Source of the DNA: an uncultured Pleurocapsa sp.
GTDB taxonomy: Bacteria > Cyanobacteriota > Cyanobacteriia > Cyanobacteriales > Xenococcaceae
Assembly (NCBI GenBank): GCA_937884735.1
Contig: CAKZYI010000111.1
Location: 1-12,003, forward strand
DNA length: 12,003 nt
Reading direction: 5' to 3'
Below the pieces are notes generated by a model. That model did not search any database. It worked only from the letters and a program-made list of their open reading frames with translations, and was not told where the DNA came from. Below are positions 7,292-12,003 of the stretch, piece after piece; positions within the stretch are counted from its first letter, which is position 1; every line of letters begins with the position of its first letter. The position numbers and the translations under genes were made by a program.

Positions 7292-7348
7292 TACGGCTGA
7301 TAATTGTATTCTTCTTTACCTTCAAATCAATATTTTTGTAAAACAATA

Positions 7349-7810
7349 ATGCCATCGCTCCAATTTTTTGAACAATCAATTAGGATCAAAGCTAGTGCTG
7401 TAATTACAGAAGAATGTCTGACTGACTTAAAATTAATGCACCGTTGGCTCAATCCTATGTTGCGATGCGAACCTATCGGTACTTGGAGTACCAAAGTTAA
7501 TAGTTTGAGTCGATTTACAATTAAGATACCTCTATTGCAGCCCAGTCTCAGGAGTGTAGTAGCCCAGAGGGAGCCTGGGTTGATTGTATGGGAATTTGAT
7601 GGATTTTTCAAAGGACGCGATCGCTGGGAATGTACGCCTACTAAGGATGGTACTTTTTTGCTTAACCGCTTTGAATTTGAGATTCCTAATCCTATCGTTA
7701 ATTGGGGCTTTAACACCTTTGCTGCTGGCTTGACCAAAAAAGATATGCAGGCTCAATTACGCAGGTTAAAACAGGTTGCTGAAGAGGTATATCGCCTTAG
7801 TGATAATTGA
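7349..7810 (+). CDS. SRPBCC-family (START/polyketide-cyclase-like) protein
   Basis: A cytosolic-type protein of 153 residues with the pattern of an SRPBCC fold, which forms a deep hydrophobic ligand pocket; the ligand is unknown. It opens MPSLQFFEQSIRIKASA, the usual first strand. It continues through CLTDLKLMHRWLNPMLRC, the helix that follows it, then RFTIKIPLL and WEFDGFFKGRDRWEC strands, FEFEIPNP, and a long amphipathic C-terminal helix (KKDMQAQLRRLKQVAEEVYRL). An in-frame TTG at 7304 would add 15 residues, but ATG 7349 coincides with the conserved family start and is preferred. No clear Shine-Dalgarno is visible, which is common in cyanobacteria. It precedes miaB on the same strand by 146 bases, so co-transcription is possible but not evident. 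Close relatives are widespread in cyanobacteria by my recollection; function is unassigned. Confidence 0.82.
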   Translation: MPSLQFFEQSIRIKASAVITEECLTDLKLMHRWLNPMLRCEPIGTWSTKVNSLSRFTIKIPLLQPSLRSVVAQREPGLIVWEFDGFFKGRDRWECTPTKDGTFLLNRFEFEIPNPIVNWGFNTFAAGLTKKDMQAQLRRLKQVAEEVYRLSDN

Positions 7811-7956
7811 AAGCTAATAGTTAGGGCTGTTGCTTGGTAAAACTCAAAATTAAGTTTGTCCTCTAGATCTTATAAAATAAACCAGGATAGATATTGAAAC
7901 TAACCTAGTAAAGCTATAGCAATCCTGTTCTATATTTTCATTACTGTTGATCCTTT

Positions 7957-9309
7957 ATGAAAAACGCCAGCAAAAAATACAATATAACTACTTTCGGTTG
8001 CCAGATGAATAAAGCCGATTCCGAGCGTATGGCTGGCGTTTTAGAAAAGATGGGGTTTGAAGCTTCAGAAGACCCGTTTTCAGCAGATTTGATTCTTTAT
8101 AATACCTGTACTATTCGAGACAATGCCGAACAAAAAGTCTATTCTTATTTGGGTAGACAGGCAAAACGCAAGCACCAAGATCCCAATTTAACTTTAGTTG
8201 TAGCGGGATGTGTGGCTCAACAGGAAGGCGAAAAATTGCTGCGTCGCGTCCCTGAGCTGGATCTGGTAATGGGACCTCAACATGCCAATCGTTTGGAAGA
8301 TTTGCTAACTCAGGTGTTTGATGGCAATCAAGTAGTAGCTACTGAACCCATTCATATTGTCGAAGATATTACCAAACCTCGGCGTGATAGTAATATCAGT
8401 GCTTGGGTCAATATTATTTATGGCTGTAATGAAAGATGTAGCTATTGTGTTGTTCCTAATGTGCGAGGAGTAGAACAGTCTCGTACCCCTGAAGCAATTC
8501 GTGCCGAGATGGAAGCGTTGGGCAAACAGGGCTTCAAAGAAATTACTTTATTGGGGCAAAAAATTGATGCCTATTGTAGAGAATTAACTGGTAGCACTCA
8601 AGAGGGCAGACACAAGTATACTCTGACTGATTTGCTTCATTACGTTCACGATGTGCCGAATATTGAACGTATTCGTTTTGCCACTAGTCACCCTCGTTAC
8701 TTTACGGAAAGACTTATTAAAGCCTGTAAAGATTTACCCAAGGTTTGCGAACATTTTCATATTCCTTTTCAGTCAGGAGACAATGACATTCTTAAGGCAA
8801 TGAAGCGGGGCTATACCCATCAAAAGTATCGTCGCATTATAGATACTATTCGAGAATATATGCCCGATGCCTCCGTTACGGCTGATGCTATTGTTGGCTT
8901 CCCTGGAGAAACCGAAGAGCAGTTTGAAAACACCCTAAAACTAGTTGAAGACATTGGATTTGATTTAATTAATACTGCTGCTTATTCTCCTCGCCCAGCA
9001 ACTCCTGCGGCATTGTGGGAAAACCAGTTAAGCGAAGAGGTAAAAAGCGATCGCTTACAAAGATTGAATCGTTTGGTGCATATTTCGGCTAAATCTCGCT
9101 CTGCTAGGTATTTGGGACGAGAGGAAGAAGTATTAGTCGAAGCTCAAAATACGAAAGATCCCAATCAAGTTATGGGAAGGACGCGAACAAACAGGCTTAC
9201 ATTCTTCCCTGGCAAAATAGAGCAGTTAAAAGGTAAAAATGTCAGGGTTAAAATTAACGAGTTTCGCTCCTTTAGCATTACAGGGGAACTTGTTGAAGTT
9301 TTGGATTAA
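7957..9309 (+). CDS. miaB: tRNA-2-methylthio-N6-dimethylallyladenosine synthase MiaB
   Basis: A radical-SAM methylthiotransferase that converts i6A37 to ms2i6A37 in tRNAs reading UNN codons. At 450 residues it has the usual length. The N-terminal domain carries the auxiliary-cluster cysteines 15 (TFGCQMNKADSE), 51 (NTCTIRDNAEQK) and 85 (AGCVAQQEGE). The radical-SAM cluster motif CNERCSYC gives Cys157, 161 and 164. HIPFQSGDN (268-276) and GFPGETE (314-320) are family landmarks. A C-terminal TRAM domain (about 385-448) binds RNA. MtaB and RimO are excluded by the TIRDNAEQK and SRTP...TSHPRYF signatures. One oddity is GQK (200-202), where MiaB proteins normally have GQN; Cys207 follows where many cyanobacterial homologues have Gly. 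ATG 7957 is chosen by homology, without a Shine-Dalgarno. It ends 48 bases from the convergent trm1 stop. Confidence 0.97.
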   Translation: MKNASKKYNITTFGCQMNKADSERMAGVLEKMGFEASEDPFSADLILYNTCTIRDNAEQKVYSYLGRQAKRKHQDPNLTLVVAGCVAQQEGEKLLRRVPELDLVMGPQHANRLEDLLTQVFDGNQVVATEPIHIVEDITKPRRDSNISAWVNIIYGCNERCSYCVVPNVRGVEQSRTPEAIRAEMEALGKQGFKEITLLGQKIDAYCRELTGSTQEGRHKYTLTDLLHYVHDVPNIERIRFATSHPRYFTERLIKACKDLPKVCEHFHIPFQSGDNDILKAMKRGYTHQKYRRIIDTIREYMPDASVTADAIVGFPGETEEQFENTLKLVEDIGFDLINTAAYSPRPATPAALWENQLSEEVKSDRLQRLNRLVHISAKSRSARYLGREEEVLVEAQNTKDPNQVMGRTRTNRLTFFPGKIEQLKGKNVRVKINEFRSFSITGELVEVLD

Positions 9310-9321
9310 TAAAGTAGGTCA

Positions 9322-9342
9322 TTAATAGATCGATCTTATTAA
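9322..9342. terminator. Palindrome in the miaB/trm1 convergent gap
   Basis: TTAAT, the 10-bp palindrome AGATCGATCT (9327-9336), one bulged T and ATTAA form a near-perfect inverted repeat within the 48-base gap between the two convergent stop codons. Position favours a shared terminator, but no strong T-tract follows in either direction, so the role is uncertain. Confidence 0.35.
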
Positions 9343-9357
9343 CTCCTAAGAAACAAA

Positions 9358-10455
9358 TTAAACAGACTTGATAATTGATTCGATGGTGGCATCAGTTTTT
9401 ATCGCTTGAGGATTGATATGGGTTGCTGCTGCTTTATAGCCTCGTTTTTGTAATGCTCTAATTAAATGTGATCGCTTTGGGAGATCTAGCTTGCTAAACC
9501 CGCTTATTGATTTGAGGGTGTAAAAGTACGGCGGTAAATCGATTTCTCCTGCCATTATGACGAGTAAGTCTACTATTTTTTGCCACTTCAACTGTTGCGC
9601 TAAATTAATATAACGATTTAGTAATTGGGAGTCGTGCAGGTTTCCTAGCCACATTGCCCCACTAACCGTAACGTTAGGAGTGTTGCAGCTACAGCCAATC
9701 TTATTTAACTTGCGCCAAGATATCGTCTGGTAATTGCCGCAGTTATGACAGTAACCCAGAAAACCATAGTTGCCCTGGGTTATCTGAGGCTTTGATACTA
9801 GGCGCATCATCAAGCGATAAGTTTTACCTGTAAACAAAGAAAATACAGGTTCAATCCCCAATCCTTGAGTAGCAGCCTGTTGTTGAGTAGCACCAATCAA
9901 AAGTCTCAAAGCCTGTTCATGTTTGGCGGGGTGAGAACGAGAAATTGAGCCATAAGTTTGTACGCTCTTTTCAGGGGGATGTCCTGTCAAAGTTCGCCCA
10001 TCAGTACTGGTAAGATACATCAATCCACCGATTTTGGTTGCCCATAGCATAGTGTTTAGATAGGGGACAGCACTGCCAAAACAGTCCACATCTACCAGAT
10101 CGTAATAATCACGGCGAGTGTAACAGCTAAAAAACACTCGGTGGGCATCTTGATGGGTAACATGACAACGATCGCTATTGATCTCCAATGCTAAATTGTT
10201 CTGTATGACAAAACTATGATCTTGATTGCCTTCATTAAGCCATACATAGTCGGCTTTAGCCTCTTGTAAATAACGCAAACTGCGAACGCCACAACCACCC
10301 AAAGCATCTATAACTCTCAAACTTCCCAACTCTTGCTTGCGAACAATGGCAGCTATAACACCCAAATCTCGAACAAACTTACTTTGGGGATTGTAAAAAG
10401 CATTATCTATTTTGAACTTTGCCAAACCTTCTTGATGCCAAATATTTTTCACCAT
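9358..10455 (-). CDS. trm1: Trm1-type tRNA (guanine26-N2)-dimethyltransferase
   Basis: A SAM-dependent enzyme of the Trm1 family, which adds one or two methyl groups to N2 of G26 (in Aquifex also G27) in tRNA. The protein has 365 residues from ATG 10455. A TTG at 10473 would add six residues and is less likely. Landmarks numbered from the ATG are FYNP (20-23) with FVRD just after it, the SAM loop DALGGCGVRS (50-59), and VDVDCFGSA (121-129), which matches the catalytic DPFG region of archaeal and eukaryotic Trm1 with Cys in place of Pro. A zinc-type knuckle has Cys236, 239, 255 and 257. The family is mainly archaeal and eukaryotic; its presence in cyanobacteria is known and usually explained by ancient transfer. 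It is last in a minus-strand run, 41 bases after the Nudix stop. Family is secure; the exact target base is inferred. Confidence 0.9.
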   Translation of the reverse strand: MVKNIWHQEGLAKFKIDNAFYNPQSKFVRDLGVIAAIVRKQELGSLRVIDALGGCGVRSLRYLQEAKADYVWLNEGNQDHSFVIQNNLALEINSDRCHVTHQDAHRVFFSCYTRRDYYDLVDVDCFGSAVPYLNTMLWATKIGGLMYLTSTDGRTLTGHPPEKSVQTYGSISRSHPAKHEQALRLLIGATQQQAATQGLGIEPVFSLFTGKTYRLMMRLVSKPQITQGNYGFLGYCHNCGNYQTISWRKLNKIGCSCNTPNVTVSGAMWLGNLHDSQLLNRYINLAQQLKWQKIVDLLVIMAGEIDLPPYFYTLKSISGFSKLDLPKRSHLIRALQKRGYKAAATHINPQAIKTDATIESIIKSV

Positions 10456-10496
10456 AAAAGTTATTAAAGTCAACCAAAGTCATCGTCAAACAACAT

Positions 10497-10925
10497 CTAT
10501 GAAGCGTTGATTTTTAATTGCTTATCTACTGCTGTCAACAATTCATCTATGATTCGATTGCGGAAATAGTGGGGTGGATTCCATTGAATCCATTCTGATG
10601 AACTATGTTCTGTCATCACAATTTCTAATTCTTCGCTTACCCAGCCAAAAAATATCACTAAAGATTTTTCGACCTTTTGCCCATCAAAACGCCGATAACG
10701 AGGATAATAAATAGTTTTGAAGCGAAAATCTAGATCTAAGCAGACTTGTCGGTTGCTGATGCCTGTTTCTTCCCACAGTTCCCTCAAAGCACACTGTAAC
10801 TCCGTTTCTCCTGGCTCAATATGACCCTTGGGCAAATCATAACGATGCGATCGCTTCATTAATAAAAAGGACGGTTTTTTGGTTCGAGTAAAACAGATGA
10901 CACCACAGGACTTTACTTTGTGCAT
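10497..10925 (-). CDS. Nudix hydrolase, probable dinucleoside-polyphosphate (Ap4A-type) pyrophosphatase
   Basis: A small cytosolic hydrolase of 142 residues. The Nudix box GX5EX7REUXEEXGU is intact at residues 34-56 (G34, E40, R48, E49, E52, E53, G55), so magnesium-dependent catalysis should be preserved. Preceding residues LMKRSHRYDLPKGHIEPGE resemble bacterial Ap4A hydrolases and relatives that begin with a short strand like KSCGVICF. Substrate cannot be fixed from the box alone; diadenosine polyphosphates, capped RNA or nucleotide sugars are all possible. The longest frame begins with GTG at 10943, but ATG 10925 places the first beta strand at the expected distance and is preferred. It sits between a DUF952 gene (60 bases upstream) and trm1 (41 bases downstream), all on the same strand, suggesting an operon without an obvious shared pathway. 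Confidence 0.88.
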   Translation of the reverse strand: MHKVKSCGVICFTRTKKPSFLLMKRSHRYDLPKGHIEPGETELQCALRELWEETGISNRQVCLDLDFRFKTIYYPRYRRFDGQKVEKSLVIFFGWVSEELEIVMTEHSSSEWIQWNPPHYFRNRIIDELLTAVDKQLKINAS

Positions 10926-10930
10926 GGAAA

Positions 10931-10956
10931 GCGATCGTATCACAGAGGCGATCGTA
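10931..10956. repeat. Pair of near-HIP1 direct repeats
   Basis: GCGATCGTA occurs at 10931-10939 and 10948-10956, 17 bases apart, just before the Nudix ATG. Each differs from HIP1 (GCGATCGC) only at the last base of the octamer. The spacing could suit a repeated binding site or simply reflect HIP1-rich DNA. Confidence 0.6.
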
Positions 10957-10985
10957 ATTAATATAAAAGTTTGCTAGACCATAAT

Positions 10986-11339
10986 TCATATTTTTAATTC
11001 TTCAGGTAGGATAAAACCACCTTCAGCATCACAGGGGAAAGCAACTGCTTTAATTACTGAATTAATGGGCAATGGACAGTAAATATGAGGATATAACTCT
11101 GTTCCCCCTTCCAGATTTTCCTCCACCAGACTGCTACTTATTGTAGAATACTCAATCATTAATATTACAAGACCATCTTGCCCTTTATAAAACCGATGCG
11201 CCACTGTTAGGAGTTGATGACTATAGGAACAGTGAATAAAGCCCTCTTGAGCAAAACCCTGTGGTTGATATTCACCCTTGCTTTGGGCAGTATTCCATTC
11301 AGATAAAGAAGTAATATGATAGAGAAATTTATTATTCAT
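10986..11339 (-). CDS. DUF952 domain-containing protein
   Basis: A soluble protein of 117 residues, entirely occupied by a DUF952-like domain. Characteristic stretches are FLYHIT at the start, GFIHCS (33-38), ENLEGGTELYPHIYCPL (74-90) and the closing GGFILPEE. No signal peptide or membrane segment is present. The fold and its His/Cys/Glu residues suggest a ligand- or nucleotide-related pocket, but no function is established to my knowledge, and I do not assign one. ATG 11339 matches the usual start just before the YHIT strand. The stop of yjbQ lies 52 bases upstream on the same strand, separated by heptamer repeats. The Nudix gene follows after 60 bases. Membership of an operon is plausible from orientation and spacing. 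Confidence 0.85.
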   Translation of the reverse strand: MNNKFLYHITSLSEWNTAQSKGEYQPQGFAQEGFIHCSYSHQLLTVAHRFYKGQDGLVILMIEYSTISSSLVEENLEGGTELYPHIYCPLPINSVIKAVAFPCDAEGGFILPEELKI

Positions 11340-11365
11340 CGGTTAATTATCAGCAATCAGAAATC

Positions 11366-11393
11366 AGTCATTAGTCATTAGTCATCAGTCATT
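11366..11393. repeat. Short tandem heptamer repeat (STRR-like), four units
   Basis: AGTCATT is repeated head to tail at 11366, 11373, 11380 (last base C) and 11387. Such heptameric repeats are typical of intergenic DNA in cyanobacteria. The last unit overlaps the stop codon of yjbQ (11394-11392). Read in the yjbQ direction, the array holds stop codons in all three frames. Confidence 0.9.
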
Positions 11394-11811
11394 ATTCTCC
11401 ACTGACATGAACAACAATCTCTCTTTGATGACTGCGTTGACGATGTTCCCACAAATAGACTCCTTGCCAAGTACCCAAAACTAACCTCCCTCCAGAAACA
11501 GGAATGTTTTCTGAGGTATGAGTTAAAGCGGATCGAATATGAGCGGGCATATCGTCTAAGCCTTCTGTGCTATGGACATATTTCATAGCATCTTCAGGAA
11601 CCAACTGAGCAAAAAAGTTTTCTAAATCTACCAATACGTCAGGATCGGCATTTTCTTGAATTAACAGAGATGCCGAAGTGTGACGTACAAAAACTGTACA
11701 TAAACCATCAACAACGGAAGATTTTGCTACAGCTTGTTCTATTTGATTGGTAATCTTGTGGAGAGATTTTCCTGTGGTTTTAATTTTCAAAGCTATTTGA
11801 TGATGTTTCAT
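11392..11811 (-). CDS. yjbQ: YjbQ / UPF0047 family protein (secondary thiamin-phosphate synthase type)
   Basis: A 139-residue soluble protein covering the whole YjbQ domain. Recognisable elements are FVRHTSASLLIQENADP (41-57), KYVHSTEGLDDMPAHIRS (77-94) and LGTWQGVYLWEHR (112-124). The conserved His44, His80 and His91 with nearby acidic residues resemble a metal or phosphate site. Family members were reported to have weak thiamin-phosphate synthase activity and are therefore named as a secondary enzyme; the physiological role is unsettled. ATG 11811 starts 17 bases after the stop of the upstream minus-strand gene, so co-transcription is likely. No Shine-Dalgarno is visible. A thiamin link with thiOG in this window is suggestive only, since the loci are 6 kb apart and in opposite orientation. 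Confidence 0.9.
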   Translation of the reverse strand: MKHHQIALKIKTTGKSLHKITNQIEQAVAKSSVVDGLCTVFVRHTSASLLIQENADPDVLVDLENFFAQLVPEDAMKYVHSTEGLDDMPAHIRSALTHTSENIPVSGGRLVLGTWQGVYLWEHRQRSHQREIVVHVSGE

Positions 11812-11828
11812 TGATCGGCAATCAGAAG

Positions 11829-12002
11829 TTATTTAGGTGTTTTTTCTATATCAGGTTCGTTAACGGTTTGTCTACACTCTTCATTGGCAATGTTGTCTCT
11901 GGGTTTTTTTGGCTTATTTCTTCCTTCTTCGGCTGCTAATTCTTGAGGGGTTGGATTAAAGTTACAACGAGCAAATAGGTGTTTGATTACCTTTTGTTCC
12001 TC
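11829..12002 (-). CDS. Unidentified gene, C-terminal 57 residues only (runs off window)
   Basis: Reading the minus strand from 12002, one frame stays open for 57 codons to TAA at 11831-11829 and continues beyond the edge. It begins EEQKVIKHLFARCNFNPTP, then QELAAEEGRNKPKKPRDN, and ends with a polar, charged tail (NEPDIEKTPK). The tail looks disordered. I do not recognise the family. Its position 17 bases before yjbQ on the same strand supports it as a real upstream gene rather than a chance frame. Only the tail is seen, so a chance open frame cannot be fully ruled out. Confidence 0.5.
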   Translation of the reverse strand, partial: EEQKVIKHLFARCNFNPTPQELAAEEGRNKPKKPRDNIANEECRQTVNEPDIEKTPK

Positions 12003-12003
12003 A

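Larger units (their letters stand above)
6906..7348. other. Gene-free divergent intergenic region
   Basis: These 443 very AT-rich bases separate the divergent membrane protein and SRPBCC genes, so they should hold both promoters. I find no convincing ORF, tRNA or known riboswitch. The structured elements are a 14-bp palindrome (7016-7029) and a long hairpin (7258-7291), each listed separately. No -35/-10 pair stands out from the AT background. Confidence 0.7.

Noticed and set aside
6906..7348. tRNA or other structured RNA gene in the large gap
   Set aside because: No cloverleaf-compatible arms or TTCGA-type T loop could be found; the only strong structures are the palindrome and the hairpin.
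7327..7737. 136-residue minus-strand frame opposite the SRPBCC gene
   Set aside because: The plus-strand frame gives a coherent SRPBCC protein; the antisense frame has no family resemblance.
11366..11393. CRISPR-like array
   Set aside because: The repeat is a 7-base unit without spacers, so it is a tandem heptamer repeat.

Overview
This window is chromosomal DNA from a cyanobacterium. Nine perfect copies of the cyanobacterial HIP1 octamer GCGATCGC are present (starts at 3221, 3367, 3613, 5015, 5338, 5572, 7617, 9047 and 10847), where composition alone predicts well under one. A heptamer tandem repeat of the STRR type, the fused ThiO/ThiG protein, a MoeB with a C-terminal rhodanese domain, and a bacterial Trm1 all fit the same assignment. 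The DNA is AT-rich (roughly 40% GC by eye). Genus cannot be fixed from the sequence alone.

Layout. 1-1055 (-): 5' part of moeB with a rhodanese domain, cut by the window edge. 1201-2844 (-): a secreted-type RTX protein with two tandem copies of an approximately 135-residue module and three C-terminal DUF5648-like repeats. 2845-3118: divergent promoter region with an imperfect inverted repeat. 3119-5161 (+): thiO-thiG fusion. 5183-5220: hairpin followed by a T-tract, terminating the minus-strand gene that converges on thiOG. 5259-6905 (-): multi-pass membrane protein built from mechanosensitive-channel TM-helix repeats. 6906-7348: a 443-base gap without a gene, holding a 14-bp palindrome and a long AT-rich hairpin. 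7349-7810 (+): SRPBCC-family protein. 7957-9309 (+): miaB. 9358-10455 (-): trm1-type tRNA methyltransferase. 10497-10925 (-): Nudix hydrolase. 10986-11339 (-): DUF952 protein. 11392-11811 (-): YjbQ/UPF0047 protein. 11829-12002 (-): C-terminal end of an unidentified gene.

How the genes relate. Three loci touch sulfur-carrier or thiamin chemistry. ThiO-ThiG makes the thiazole of thiamin. The MoeB-rhodanese protein is of the type that adenylates and sulfurates ubiquitin-like sulfur carriers. YjbQ proteins have been reported to have weak thiamin-phosphate synthase activity. MiaB and Trm1 both modify tRNA but are convergent, not co-transcribed. The minus-strand run from 12002 to 9358 has short gaps (17 to 60 bases) and could be one transcript. 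Otherwise this is ordinary housekeeping sequence. The RTX/DUF5648 protein is the least understood gene. I see no mobile element, CRISPR array, tRNA or rRNA, and no defence or biosynthetic cluster.
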